Position numbers and translations under genes: made by a program. From positions 88,501-152,500 of the forward strand of contig JASJOG010000103.1 in NCBI GenBank assembly GCA_030142905.1: a stretch of DNA of 64,000 nucleotides, written 5' to 3'. The notes under the pieces are model-generated. The model had not been told where the DNA came from, ran no database searches, and worked only from the letters and a program-made list of their open reading frames with translations. Shown here one piece after another: positions 1-14,459 of the stretch (position 1 is its first letter; every line of letters begins with the position of its first letter). This DNA is from Heliopora coerulea. Lineage: Eukaryota; Cnidaria; Anthozoa; Scleralcyonacea; Helioporidae.

Positions 1-568
1 GCACCTGCCACCAAATAAACAAAAGTGCAGCTAAGTTATCAAAAGAACTGGCTCTGATGCTTGACACAGTATGAGAAATCAAGAACTTTCATGAAAGTTA
101 AAACACACCTAAATGTTTTCCTGTACATTCATTGATAACATTGTTGAAAGTGTACCTGAATGAATTTAATATTCTTTTCTCATTTGGCCAGAAGAAGGGT
201 ATACAGTGAAACTTGGCTGTAATGCACATTGTTATAACATGGGACTCAGTACAATGCAGTTAATCCATGGACCCAAAAACTTCACTTTGCTAGGTTTGTC
301 AACGCTAGGTTTGCTAGGTTTGATGGTAACGTTTACTTACTAAAGCTCACCCAGTTCATTCTTAAGTTCATTCTTAAGGATCCCTACCATTGTGAGATAA
401 AACAACAGCACAGCAATGTGATCATTGCAAGAAATGAAAAGCAGCCTCAAAAACTTTGTTTCCATGATTCCTTTTTGTTTCAGTTGAGTGGAATTTAAGC
501 TTCTTCACTCTCTAATTCATAATTACAAGTATATTTAAATGCTGGTTTTATTTACAACATTACATGAC

Positions 569-686
569 TAAAAGTATATTTAAAAAGTATATTTAAAAAG
601 TATATTTAAAAAGTATATTTAAAAAGTATACTTAAAAAGTATACTTAAAAAGTATACTTAAAAAGTATACTTAAAAAGTATACTCT
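569..686. repeat. 13-bp AT-rich tandem repeat
   Basis: About nine copies of the unit AGTATATTTAAAA. The first five copies carry TATATTT and the later ones TATACTT, so a single T-to-C change splits the array into two blocks. The later block contains the perfect palindrome AAGTATACTT in every unit. Confidence 0.9.
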
Positions 687-705
687 GTAGTAACTCTATT
701 ATTCT

Positions 706-766
706 CAGTGCAAATCACCAGAAAACATGTGACATGTCCATTTTATTACAGACATGATTTGCACTG
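706..766. repeat. Short inverted repeat (hairpin)
   Basis: CAGTGCAAATCA at 706-717 is matched by TGATTTGCACTG at 755-766, with ACATGTGACATGT in the loop. It lies at the 3' end of a short minus-strand open frame at 717-890 whose product I do not recognise. The surrounding 1-568 and 770-1095 hold nothing else I can identify. Confidence 0.6.
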
Positions 767-1099
767 TCAGGATCCAGAATAAAGTAAAGTTCAGGCAGTA
801 CCTCAGAATAACGTGCTTCATCAATAATATGGTCTCCACTATGGACCCCAAGCACCATGTTATAGTAAGGCTCCACCGTACCATTTAAAACATGAATGGA
901 AATAGTTCAGGGTCTTGCCCCATCTGCCTCTTTTTGGAGGAGGAAGTATTCTCAGAAAATGAGAAAAACCTGCCAATCTATCACTGGGAGATAAATCACA
1001 AATACCAGGGCTGGAAAGTAATATTCTTGGATGTATATTATCTATAGCAGTATTACTTTGTGTTTTGAAATATACCATTGATTATTCTCAGCATGTGAG

Positions 1100-1235
1100 G
1101 AAGATGGTATCATGGATAACAAAGCCCAGCAAAAAGCATGCAAAATAGGCATGTTTACAGGTTTGTAGTATAATTCTAATGTTTTGTTGCTACATGCAAC
1201 ATCTTCAGAGAATGAATAACTTATATTACAAGATG
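1100..1235 (+). repeat. Single arm of the foldback family seen at 62160-62393
   Basis: The stretch from CCCAGCAAAAAGC through TAGGCATGTTTACAGG, TAATTCTAATG and TTGCTACATGCAACAT to AGAGAATGAATAACTTATATT matches the left arm and loop of the foldback element at 62160-62393, with scattered substitutions. The opposite arm is missing, so this is a decayed or partial copy. From 1236 to 2379 there is only AT-rich sequence with no recognised gene. Confidence 0.65.
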
Positions 1236-2371
1236 ATAAATATTATAGTGGTTATGTTACATGATGTGTTAATGAGATGTTGGCATAGGAGCAGAAGCGG
1301 GAAAGACAAAAGGAAACAGCAGACTAAGATGTGGTAGAAATGTCAAGAAATGAAAAGTCTTAAAATAAAGTGGAAAGGAGCCTATGTTGTGCTTTGTCAA
1401 ATCTAAAACACTTGGCTATTGCCTCATGTTTTATATCCAATAAAGCACTCCTGCTTGTTTTTGAAACATTTCATCATTACATAAGCAGAATCAGGACAAT
1501 TATCAATAATTTTCTGACAGTGAAAAATTGATTTTTAGAAACTTCAGACACAGGACAACACACACATGTTCGCTTTTTAATTTATGACAAAGCTGTGGTG
1601 TGAGAACATAAGGCATTCTTGGACTGCTCTGAAGGCATTTCAGTGCTTTAGCTGTTTGTCCATTCAATAACAAGACTAATTCAAGTGTTCAACAGGTAGT
1701 GAATAGCTAGTTGTAGTCAAGTTTTGAAACAAAAGTTGCCCAATAAGAACTCAACATTTTACAAGTCAAAGAAAATTATAAAATTTCCATTCTTGTGACT
1801 GGTGCATTGTGCATAAAATGTTATGTTGTATAAAAGTTATCTGTTAAGATATAGTCTAAAAAACTCACAACTTGCAGCCATTACATATTTTGTAGCAACA
1901 CATCAACAGATCAGAAGAGTGAGGTATAATTACAATTGGCCAATCATGAAATGGAAAAATTGGTAATCAATTTCTGATTTTTACATGATCAGGCAAGTGC
2001 CGGAAGTGAGATTTGCAATATAATTGAATACCTTTGCAGTAAATTGGGTCAAATGTAGGGAAAAACACTTCACTTATAACAAGGTCATGTTGGGTAACAC
2101 AGTGTCACAGCAAGGTTCCACTGTATATCAAGGGTTTATTATATCAAAACAGGTGAATAAAAATGTTATAAAAATGGGAGGTTTAATAACTTTGTTATAA
2201 CTTTTTTATGTGTAATAACAAACGTGTGTGCTGTGCCAGCTTCAATCTTTCCATTAAAGGAAGTTTTTTTACTATGCTTCCTCACCAGGGCCAGGAGCTT
2301 TGATGACTTCACTAAAGTTGTTATGAAACAGCAAAGGTTTTGCCAACAGAACTTAGTTTAAAGCAAAAAGT

Positions 2372-2526
2372 TCTAAGGTTGGTAACTGCCATGACCTCAA
2401 AGAATTCCAACATCTCAAGCAAAGGCCCATCAGAACACGTTTTGTTCTCTGATGCAGGGCCTTTGCCCAAAATGTTGGAATTCTTTGAGATCATGGCAGT
2501 TACCAGCCTTTGAACTTTTTACCTAA
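2372..2526. repeat. Foldback (MITE-like) element, copy 1
   Basis: The left arm reads AAGTTCTAAGGTTGGTAACTGCCATGACCTCAAAGAATTCCAACAT and the right arm is its near-perfect complement ending AGCCTTTGAACTTTTTACCT. A related but shorter hairpin with the same end (CCTTTGAACTTCTTACCT) is at 55024-55115. The arms are about 45 bp with a loop of about 60 bp. Confidence 0.7.
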
Positions 2527-2896
2527 TTGACACTGTCTATGCAGTATCCTGTGTTAGTTTTTAAGCACCTTGCTTGCAGTTAAAGAATCCCATGTTAATA
2601 AATACCTGGCATTGTAGCTTTAGATTAGGAGTGGAAAAGGAAATGGAACTTATTAAATCACATTGTGCAATATCTTGTTATTTGGTTTACTTTCTTTTTT
2701 CATTTTTTCTAGCATTTTTTTATTCCATTTTTCTCTTTCCTTTTTCTCTAAGAAATTGAGTTGAAAATGGTCATTTCAGCAACAAAGATAAATTCCAAAT
2801 AATATGTAATCCCACAGTTGTTACATACCCAATTGATACATTAATGCATTGTTTTGTCTGTGAATTTAAACTCCCTTCTCTAGTTTGACATTCTTA

Positions 2897-3524
2897 GGCC
2901 CTGTTTACATGAAGGGAAGTGATCCCTGGAGGGAGGGTTAACCTAACCCCTGAGTGACCATGGGCAGGACAACTTTAAACACATTTCTTTGTAAATTGCA
3001 GAGATCCATTTACATGAGAAGTCACAAAGTTGTCTTGGGGGGAAGGGTGACCCTGGGGTTAGGGTTACTCACTTTGCAAGGTAGGGTGACACTAGGAGGT
3101 GAGACAACTTTTTGCCATGTAAACACTTTGTCCCTCTTTGACTTGCCTGGGAAGGCCAGCTTGAGATACAATGAGTATGTACAAACTTTGTTATTTTTAA
3201 AACGGCAGCAAATGCCAAATCACAGTCAAAGTCATCTGTGAAATCTCAATAGATGGGCTTTCACTTCTGCGATGACTGAATCCTTAATCAACTGCTTAAA
3301 GCAATGCAAGTGTCCATGTGAATTCAATTCAGTCGATTTTAATCCCAATAAAGTACAGCTGTACAAAAGTTTGGCAAGGAAAAAGTAAAGTTTCCCAGTT
3401 CCCTCAGAGTCAAATCAGAGAGGGGCAACCTTTTTTTCCCCCATGTGAACACCAGCTAAAAGTTGACTCGAGGGCCAGGGTAACCCTCCCACCAGGGGCA
3501 ACTTCTCTTCGTGTAAACAGAGTC
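2897..3524. mobile_element. Harbinger-like MITE with TTA target duplication
   Basis: A 628-bp element. The left end GGCCCTGTTTACATGAAGG is mirrored by the complement of the right end (GACTCTGTTTACACGAAGA), and the similarity continues for about 50 bp through a GGGAGGGTTA motif. TTA flanks both sides (2894-2896 and 3525-3527). A 3-bp TTA duplication with G-rich ends is typical of PIF/Harbinger elements; no transposase is encoded. The short open frames inside it (2954-3241, 3318-3530) are therefore not host genes. Confidence 0.7.
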
Positions 3525-3725
3525 TTATGAACGGCATCCACTTCAGGGTTATGAACTCTTACAGCAGTATATCTGAGTAAACCGATCTGATCTGTTCACA
3601 AACTCAATCAGGCAGCACACGGAAGAACCGTTTTAGGAAGTATCCTAAGAGGAAGGAGTACAAGCGTCTCGTCATGCGTAACGTGCATTTATAATTATGG
3701 TACGCTATAACAATACAAAACACAC

Positions 3726-5960
<2,235 letters not shown>

Positions 5961-7335
5961 CAGTGCTTCCACTTTAAAGGAAATTTCCTTTTCGAAGGAA
6001 ACTTTGACGAAATGAAGGAAATTTGAAGGAAATAAAATTTTGAAGGAAATTTGAAGGATTTTTTGAGAATTTGAAGACAATTTGAAGGAAATCTGAAGAA
6101 TTTGCCCTGCTGAGAACAATTTTGTTTCTAATGTTGAAGTGAATATTGCAGTACAATATTATGTAGAGTTATCATCTATTGAATTAATTTGTGTATGGGA
6201 GTAAATGAAGCTGAAGCTGCACAAAAAGTAAAGTATAACGTCTGTCGATCGTTGCAAGATTGCTTGCGGAAGACCGCGAAAATAATCCGGGCCACTTTAA
6301 TGTAATTTCTGTGAACCGATAACTGACAGAAGCGCAGTCAGTTATTCTTTGAAAGAAAGGACTGCAAATTAAATTTAACGTTTGGAAGAGCTGTTTGCGT
6401 CATTGAAGTAGACATCATTTTATAGTTTCTTTATTTTTGCCAAGATATAGATATCACCGAATGTGAATGGCGAATACCGTAGTTTATAGTACTGAAAAGT
6501 CTTTCAGTCAGGCTAAAGCAGAATTTTTTTCACCCTTTCCGGTCAATACCCGACTTTGATATTTTGCTCTGGCTAACGCCAGACGATTTTACTTGCCAAG
6601 GGGAGAGGTCTTGGACAGGAAAGGGTTAAATGCTTCTATTTGTCTTGAAGGAAAATCTATTCGTTGACTCTAACTACATTTTTAAATACACTGGGAACTG
6701 GAATTTGGGACTTTCTCATGCTCCTGTCAGATTTATACCGTTATGTTTACTGAATTTATGATTTTACATGTGTCGATGTTGGTGTAAAACTACATGTCAA
6801 AATATACATAATTCTAGTTTGTATTCGTTTATTAAACAATTTCCGAAAATGAAAAACTTTCATCAAACTTGGAAGAGATATCACTAGATAAGGAACAGAA
6901 AAATAAGGTACTTTATGTATACCGATAATCGGTAATTTTCATCGTAAATTATTTGTGTTACGTAAATCTGACTTGTTTTGGTATTAGGTTTGATGTTGAG
7001 GAACATGTAAAAAACTTATGAGGCGTTAGGAAATTCAATATTATGTATGTATGTCCGCGAGAAAACTACAGTCTACAGGTCCACCTTCCATTTCCCAAAA
7101 ATCACCACTTATTCGCAAACAGCTTCATTCCTAGTCCTCCAGGACCACACCTTGCCTCGACCCAAAGCGACAGAGCAATGATTAGTTGATTTCCACACCA
7201 GACATTGTTCATTTTAAGTTGAATTGTGAAGGGAATTTGCAGGAAATTTTTGTATTTCTCAAGGAAATTTTGAATTGAAAAAGGAAAAATTAGACTAAAT
7301 GGAGGAAATTTCGTCCTGGGAAAGTGGAAGCATTG
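5961..7335. mobile_element. hAT-like non-autonomous DNA element (about 1.4 kb)
   Basis: The ends are inverted: CAGTGCTTCCACTTTAAAGG at 5961 and, reading inward on the other strand from 7335, CAATGCTTCCACTTTCCC, both followed by GAAATTTCC. CAGTGCTTCC-type ends are typical of hAT elements. Both subterminal regions (5981-6110 and 7220-7310) are filled with degenerate copies of GAAGGAAATTT. TTAAATT occurs in both flanks, offset from an ideal 8-bp duplication. No transposase frame is visible inside, and a short TTAA-associated repeat is nested at 6532-6628. Confidence 0.6.
6532..6628 (+). repeat. TTAA-associated palindromic repeat, copy 1
   Basis: About 97 bp: CACCCTTTCCGGTCAATACC at the left, CTCTGGCTAACGCCAGACGA in the centre, then GGGGAG and GGACAGGAAAGGGTTAA at the right. 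The ends are imperfect inverted repeats and the core holds the hairpin CTGGC-TAAC-GCCAG. Eleven further copies are listed separately. Confidence 0.75.
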
Positions 7336-8553
7336 GACTTAAATTTCAAAAGGCGGGACACCAAACGCTGAAGACTAGTCAAAGATCAGACCAAATGTTT
7401 AATCAAAACACAACATGCTTATTCATCTTAGAAAAAGTCAGACATAAATACAAGGTTGTCATCTGCCTGCAGGAACACTTTGTTCAGCACATGGTGTCAC
7501 GTGGTGAAGCGCAGGTGTGTGTGGAGTAAATATTTAGGCCTGGAGGATATCGCTTGGTCACCTACCCAATCATATCCAGCCTTTCCATTGGTTTAGGTGG
7601 AACAGTTACGATAAAAATGATAAATATTCAGGGCCTATTTATTTAAAATTAACTGGCACATTTTACGATAATAAACTTCGAGCCGTTCTTATGAACAGAT
7701 TTAAACGTACCAATTGACCATGTCAAAAAAACCTGACGATTTGCACATTTAAACACAACTCAACGTCGGAGTTGGGTGAGAACATGGAAGCTAAAGATGA
7801 CTAAATTTAACAAGACGCTGTGGTGGTTTTACGAAATTTGTCGTAATGTTAAACAATAGTTGCAATTAGAGCAGACAGATATTTTTACCAGCTTAGCTTT
7901 CTACACACGTCAAACAATGTTTGGTTGTTATTAGAGCTGTTACAGGTTCGCAAGATATTGCGGTTGAAAGTGTAACCGAGTCTGCCATCTCTATCGGTAC
8001 CAGTCAACTCCGCTTTTTGAAATTTTTTTCTTCGGCACATTTTATAATAGCCCATGGTAAGATCTTCATCAAACCAGTAGTTACACCAGTTAACTGGGCT
8101 TCTCCTGATCCGACTTTGATGGCCACAAATTTATTCGTTAAACCTGTTACTACGTGTTACTATCTCTAAACACAGTTGTTTAATTTTAGTTTATTTCATT
8201 ACAAGTTAATAACCCTTGCCAATAGCATACAAAAACGTATATTTAGCGCAGAAATGTGTAAAATATACATCATACAAAGACGTTCTCTCGAAGTCCGACG
8301 TCTGTGGAAGGATCTCCAAATATACGGATAATTGAAATTCTGAAATTTTCCTTCCTCGCTGTTCAGTACTTTAGGTGGAAATATCAAAATCACGACGTAA
8401 ATCCTAAACTTCTCAAACATTTCAATTTCGTTTCATTGTTCGTTTCTCCTTCAACATTCGGTAAGAATTATCATTTTCCCCATCTTATTACCTCGACAAC
8501 ACCATCATCAACAAGATGTCAATCAGCGGACATAATACTTCAAAGGCACATAA
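7336..8553. other. Intergenic DNA; fragment of a 69-bp-period repeat near 8060-8165
   Basis: No gene was recognised. Between about 8070 and 8165 the sequence shows roughly one and a third copies of a 69-bp unit (AAACCAGTAGTTACACCAGT... then AAACCTGTTACTACG). It is open on both strands (for example VGSGEAQLTGVTTGL on the minus strand), as short tandem coding repeats often are. It is probably a remnant of a repetitive sequence rather than a functional exon. Confidence 0.35.
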
Positions 8554-8554
8554 G

Positions 8555-8926
8555 GGCCACGTCCACACGTGCGCGTTTTCGTGGGAAAACGCATACTTCT
8601 TTATCCGTTTTAGCCTTCAGTCCACTCGTAAACGATGAGTGGGTGGAGTCGTTTCCACCGAAAACGGAGACTTTCGAAGACGCCTTTGAAATAGGGGACT
8701 TTTCAAAAACGCTTCGTTTTCGTGCGAATATACGAAAACGGAGACTTTTGAAAATTATTTTGGACCCTTGTTCTCTAACATGAAGACCACTATAGAGGTC
8801 ATTGATCTTGACTGACCAGACATGATTAATAACAGTCCCAAAACGCTCGTGTGGACGCAATAATTTTGATGTGTTTTCAGTTAAATGAAAACGCATAAAT
8901 TTGAAAACGCATGTGTGGACGTAGCC
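8555..8926. mobile_element. MITE with GGCCACGTCCACACG terminal inverted repeats
   Basis: A 372-bp element. The left end GGCCACGTCCACACGTGCG is matched by the complement of the right end GGCTACGTCCACACATGCG. The body is rich in AAAACG/CGTTTT motifs. No intact target duplication is visible and there is no coding capacity, so the open frames at 8304-8783 and 8540-8986 are shadows of the element. Confidence 0.7.
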
Positions 8927-9261
8927 AAAATTTAAAGTGGATTCAACGTATGACTTGTTCATGTACGGGTTTAGTCGGAGGCGCACCCGACGTGCGCCTC
9001 ACTTTTTTTGAGCGGGACAATCTACCATCGCCTGCATGTACCGATTCTACCCGGTTCAAACCATTATTAATAATTAACTAGTAACTAAGGCAATCCTTTT
9101 GGTCTTTCAAATGAAGCTAACAGTGATAAATTCTGAAACCTTCATTTCCGGTTTCGGTTTGCGTCGTTATGGTTTCTATTGTTTACATTGACCCCGGCAA
9201 ACATTTAAATTTGACATTGGCATAGAAGAGTTTTTAAGTTCGCGATGTTCGTGCTTAGGTA

Positions 9262-9369
9262 ATGACGACAGTAGCATAAAAAATTGTCGCAATAAAACGC
9301 CATACTGTGGCACGAATTTGTGAAAAAATGTTGCGTCTCCCCTTTCTCAAACTTCTGGATCTGCCTCTG
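9262..9369 (-). repeat. Truncated copy of the hAT-like family at 20198-20574
   Basis: The right end, read on the minus strand, is CAGAGGCAGATCCAGAAG. The preceding hundred bases (with AGTAGCATAAAAAATTGT and TTGCGTCTCCCCTTTCTC) align with 20470-20574. The other end is not visible. Confidence 0.5.
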
Positions 9370-9466
9370 TTTTAAAACATGGATTTCCGTTTCTACTTAA
9401 ACATAATCACCCAGATCCAAAGTCAACGCACCAGAGAAGACTATGCGCGATCGTTCATCATTTTTT

Positions 9467-9520
9467 TACCTGGAGTAAAATTGTCTGGCATTACCTAGAG
9501 TAAAATTAATAAGTTTCCCA
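9467..9520 (-). repeat. TTAA-associated palindromic repeat, partial copy 2
   Basis: Contains GAGTAAAATTGTCTGGCATTA, the reverse complement of the family core, but lacks clear ends. Confidence 0.55.
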
Positions 9521-9725
9521 ATCGCAATAGTGCCTGGTAAAGTGGTTAATATCAACGAAGATACACTTAATGGTCTCTTATATTTCAATACCGTGTTCCG
9601 AGAATGTGGGAAGTTACGATACTTAAAAAATACTTGCTGTGTTTTTCGAAAGTCGAGCAACATGCAAAGTGTTTGGACAACAACATCCAGACATTTAACA
9701 AAACCACCAAGTACTTCTTTCATAT

Positions 9726-9988
9726 AGAGCAAGAAACAAACTCCGAAAAACAACATCTTGAAGACTTAAAAACAGTACATTAATACTACCGAATGTAAAC
9801 GTACTACCGAACATCGTACCCGACGAATGTAAACAGTATATTGTCATACCACCGAACAAACATAAACGGTACATTCATTCTACCGTTTACATTCGTCTTG
9901 TTCTTTTTTTACCTAAATTTGAAGTCTTCAAGATGTTTTCCTGAGTTTGTTTCTTACTCTATTTCCCCAAATTGTCGGCTGGTAATGG
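9726..9988. mobile_element. MITE family A, copy 1, flanked by a 12-bp direct repeat
   Basis: The inner arms AGCAAGAAACAAACTCCGAA and ACATCTTGAAGACTTAA at the left face TTCAAGATGTT and AGTTTGTTTCTTACTC at the right. The right side extends beyond the hairpin with CCCCAAATTGTCGGCTGG. CTTCTTTCATAT occurs immediately outside both ends (9714-9725 and 9989-10000), the footprint of an insertion. Copy 2 is at 14515-14745. The body holds several ACCGAA/GTAAACG motifs and no coding sequence. Confidence 0.75.
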
Positions 9989-10000
9989 CTTCTTTCATAT

Positions 10001-13000
10001 ATTAAGAAAGAACGAGGACTGAATCTATAAACGTAAAATTTTGATGGAAAATTTTTCATATATTGATACGCCAATTCTCAAAAAGGTATTGTCGACTAGA
10101 GCTCGCAAGTTTTCTTCCAAAACTTCGACGTGTTTAGATTTCTGATAAAGCTCACCTCTCCAGTGTATATTACATCTTAAATAAACCCATATTTAAAGAG
10201 ATAATCGGCTTGAAAGTCGTCGAAATGTTATATTAAGATAAGATATCCAAATGCCGTCTCGCTTCGGATTTCCTTTCCGGTTCACATGTGAGTTATTGAT
10301 GAGTATGAGGTGTGATACATCAAACACAAGGAAGAGTTTTGGACCCTGTGATTCAGCAACAAGAAAAGAAGTCGAGTGCTTTTGTTTTTTTTTTTCAAAC
10401 TGTCGTCGAGGTTTTAGCAGAACGTTAAGGTAAAGATCAATTTATACGCGCAGACGTTCGATCGTGATGTCAAAACACGTCTGGGTTATTACTTTCCATT
10501 GTGGCTTTCTCGTGAATTGTTAATGCTTTGAGTACATATGTTACACCCGATTTAAATTGCAAAACATTACATGTTTCTCATCCTGATACCTTTCAAAACC
10601 TAAGCACGTTTCTAACTTGGTAGTTGGTACTCTTCTAAGCCATTGGTAAGTATCTCAACCTTGACGTACTGAACCGAACCATTAAACCATTAAACGTACC
10701 GAACCATTAAATGTCTCGATACGTTTATAGACAATGATACCCCAATAGCCTGAATACACGGGAAAATTTCAGCCTGCTGCTGAAATAAAAGACCTGTTAG
10801 CCAAATTGAAACGTCAGGCCTAGCTAACGAAGACATCCGCCCAAAATAACTCTGCAATTACATGACGAAAATTAAAGGTCCAGGCTGAGTTTTTTGAATT
10901 TCAGGTCAGGCTGAAATTCTTCCCGGAAGCCAGCTCGTAACGCCTGGTGCATGATGGGACATGCCGTTGTTCCCCTTACCTGAGAAAATTCGTTTGCAAA
11001 ATTGAAGAATAAATGTGTAAGGTGCAAATGAGATTTATTTAGTGCGCGTATATTAAATAAAAGTCTAAGTAACTACTTGGTTCCTATTTTATAACATACT
11101 ATACAAGCTATATAGAATCAAGAGAAAATGTTCTCTGAGGACTTTCATCGCCCAAATAGTCACGCTTTATATAAATGCGTGATCATCCAATGGAAGAATT
11201 CGCTGTATCAATGAAATATTGCATTTTCCCACCAGAAAATCGTGCCTTTTCGCAGTATTTCCGGGTTAAAGTGTATTTTTTAAGTGTCTTTTCACGGAAG
11301 GTGACCTTCAATGAAGGAAGGCAAGTGATTTTACTCTGACCATGGCGGCACTTTCTAAAATCCTGGTCGCGCTCCTGCTAGAACGGACGACAATGGTCCC
11401 ACAATTTACCGAGTTGCGTTTTCCCTTCGCTTCAAAACGAAGCCCAGTTGAAAACCTTTCATATGAAAATGAGTTTTCATTGATATGGCATGAAAAGGCA
11501 ACTCGGAAATGGCTTATTGCTCAACTGTTGCAGCAGGAAGCTAAATAAGTTTAAGTGGCTTAATCACTGCCAATAAGTCCAGTTGTCTATCAAAAAATTA
11601 TTCGGTGATTTCTCGGTGAGAATTTCAACCTTCAGCGTTACAGCAGGTTCATGTGATTCGGAACCACCGGGGAGAAAATTGCAGTGGCAACAATTGCTCA
11701 TTCTTGGGGAGAATGTTCGACAAGAACGTCAGATGTCATAGGTCTATTTTGAAAGTAATTTTCAAAATTTGAACACTTTCAACTGAGGCAGGTTTCAAAC
11801 GTCGAACTTTACACGCACTTAATCTCATGCCTTGGGAGTTCGATTAAAAACGGGAAAGTATCATGTGTCTGATCAACGTCAAAGACTGAACTAGACACAC
11901 AACGAAGATCACGAAGCTGGTCAATTAGATGTGTTCAAGTTCCCAAGAAAAACTGTCGCCATTCTGTCGAAAAGGATGGTTGGTCAGAATGGTTCGATAT
12001 TCAACGCTAATTTTCTCCTGTAACTAAATCGAAATTGTATATTCTTAAAAAATCGAGGGAATAAACAACAGTAAACATTGTTTTACAACATTTCTCTTCC
12101 GAAACATCCACTAAAGAATCCCCTTAAAGTAAGATTCCGGACAAAAACAGAACATCTTAAGCCAGTTTTATTTTCTGGGAGGATAACCTGTTAACTGGAA
12201 TAGAAGATTGAAAGATTGAGAATTTAATTTTTTGGGAGGATATCATGTTAACTAGAAGAGAGGTGTGAAAGATTGGGAAGCTTTCTGATTGGAAAACGAT
12301 ATCGATCACAAGATCGTAGCTCATTCTTCACATAATTCAGAAATGATTGCAACCAACTTTCATGGCCGGTGGTAACAAATCACGCTAACCTGCTATAAAG
12401 TGGTCCAGGATCAGGATATAAGCGCAAGCGAGCATTAATCCGTACACAAATCCTTATACAATTTGCTCAATCATTATAGAAAACGTCCCCGATGGCGTGA
12501 CTTTTAAAAAAACTTGGCAGGTAATTGCTTCTTCCTAACTATGGTCCTGTCTCCATGGGCGTACCACATCTGTTCTTCACTTTAGGCTTAAGCGCCATGC
12601 CCGCTAAAATGCAGGCCTTCCTGACGTTCCTCGTTTGTGTTGATCCAATATTTACAACAATCTGATTCATAGTTTTAAATTGATTTCGGCTCTGTTAATC
12701 CTATTTAATTTACTCTACTGTACTAGATGGAAGGCAGATGACTCAACTTGCTTATCTTCACTTTACTTTTGTCATGATTATTTTTATCTGAAATGAAAGA
12801 CAAAGAACAGCCACTGTGTTAGGTTTACGCGTTGCCAAAATGGGGCTTGTTAAAGTGATTCTCCCATGAGAAATCATTCGCCATACATTACAGAACATTG
12901 AGGATATTACGAGATTTAGTAATCCTGTGAATTTATTTAAAATTCGTGGTAACTTGGTCAGGCAGTTTGAATTTCAGGGGTCACCCATAAAGAGTTCGAT

Positions 13001-14459
13001 TTGAAGAAATCGATTTAGCAAAGCTTTGACGTCATAGCCACGTTAAACTTGGCTCTGGATTGTTAGCGGGCTGTTTATGAGATGATGTCAAAACAACGGT
13101 TATATTACACCTCTTTGCCATTTCATTGTGACAACGGCCACGATTCAAACTTCACACATTAAATTCAATCTTTATTTCGATGAGTTTCGATCAGGATCTT
13201 CGCATGATTACTTATTATCGTGAAGAAGACGGCGAGGAGGTAGTAGCGAACGTTTAAACGTTAACTTGGGCGAGAATATACAGTTTGGTTTCGAGGATGT
13301 GTCAAAACACGTCGTTGATGCTACGGACGTGAGAGTACCAACACAAAGACGGAATTTCGGACAAGGATGTCTAAATTGTTTTGTTCTTTCGGGATTTAAT
13401 TTGAAAGAAGTTTGAACTTTACGTAAATTGGCTTAATTTGGCTATTCAAAGACCATCCAAGTTATCTGTTGTCGAAATCTAAAGAAATTGCTGCGGCATA
13501 AAACGTAGCTCATTCTATGTTCAATATTTTAATGTTATTAGGTTTTCATATTTTGATGGTCTGAATACATACATATAAAAAAAACAAACTTAATCGCACA
13601 CCGTTTTCGGACGCCCAACGTTCAACCGTTAAATTTCGGCAGGGCTCTAGAAATATCCCACCTTACTGTACACTGAACAGTCTAATTATTACAGTATATT
13701 TATTGGTGCATCTTTCAGAAACACCAAGAGATGCATTCATAAACTAGAGGACGATGAACACAAGAGGAATGGACAGATAGTGTTATTTAGGGTTAAGTGC
13801 AGTTTAGCGGATGCACTTAAATTAACAAGGCAATCGCAGGCTCAACTCAGCGAACCCTTAACCCTTACTCTAAACCAAAACTTAACTCTCACCATGACCT
13901 TAACTATAACCCAATCCTCCCTTTGAATCCAACCCTAACCCTGATCATAACCCCAATCCTGAAAGGTCAGCTGTTCGACTGCGTCCGCTTAACTGCACTC
14001 TTACTGTTATTAACTAACAATGAATTTTCAGGATGCTAATTACCAAATTTGTGATCCGGTGCTGGAGAGTGTGGTTCGTTGGTACCGACTGGAGCGTGTA
14101 CGGGTAGTTGGGGAAGGTGGTGGTTTTGAGGTTCGTTGCGTCCACCATATTTCTAAAACGAGAGTTACGAAGTGAGATGCGAACAATAACTTTCTCAAAC
14201 TTGTCAATAATTCATGAGTATATCAATCAGTCAGACGTACCGAACGGCACCACATGAGCGAACTTGAAAAACCATGCAAGTACAGGGCAGAGGACTTGAA
14301 CTGCTTTTTCCAGTTCTTAGACGGTGAAATAATAGTTCAAGTCCTTGGCTTAAAATGTGGTTTAACACTAACTATAAACTACACAGTTCCGCTCACGAAC
14401 GTCTTCAACAAGTCGCCTGGTGCACTGACCCGCATGTGCAAACTTCTACAAATTTCGTA
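10001..14459. other. Long stretch without recognised exons downstream of CDKL
   Basis: The final CDKL exon(s) and 3' UTR should lie here or just above, but I could not recognise them. Short open frames at 11342-11548 (MAALSKILVALLL) and 14254-14460 show no domain or splice context. A degenerate telomere-like stretch is listed at 13855-13980. The rest is unremarkable AT-rich DNA. Confidence 0.4.
13855..13980. repeat. Degenerate telomere-like CCCTAA-rich stretch
   Basis: Irregular runs such as ACCCTTAACCCTTAC, AACCCTAACCCTGATC and ATAACCCCAATCC. The array is too degenerate to be a recent telomeric insertion. Similar short stretches are at 32540-32580 and 57665-57745. Confidence 0.45.

Noticed and set aside
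2280..2360. A minus-strand frame ending SEVIKAPGPGEEA before a stop, considered as the last thymosin exon
   Set aside because: Its reading frame needs a phase-2 donor, whereas the last thymosin exon seen ends in phase 1, and it has no thymosin motif.
8304..8986. Overlapping open frames of 159 (plus) and 148 (minus) codons
   Set aside because: They overlap a non-coding MITE (8555-8926) whose inverted repeats are open on both strands.
11342..11548. A 68-codon plus-strand frame beginning MAALSKILVALLL, like a signal peptide
   Set aside because: No homology, no cysteine pattern and no downstream exon; too short to support as a secreted protein.
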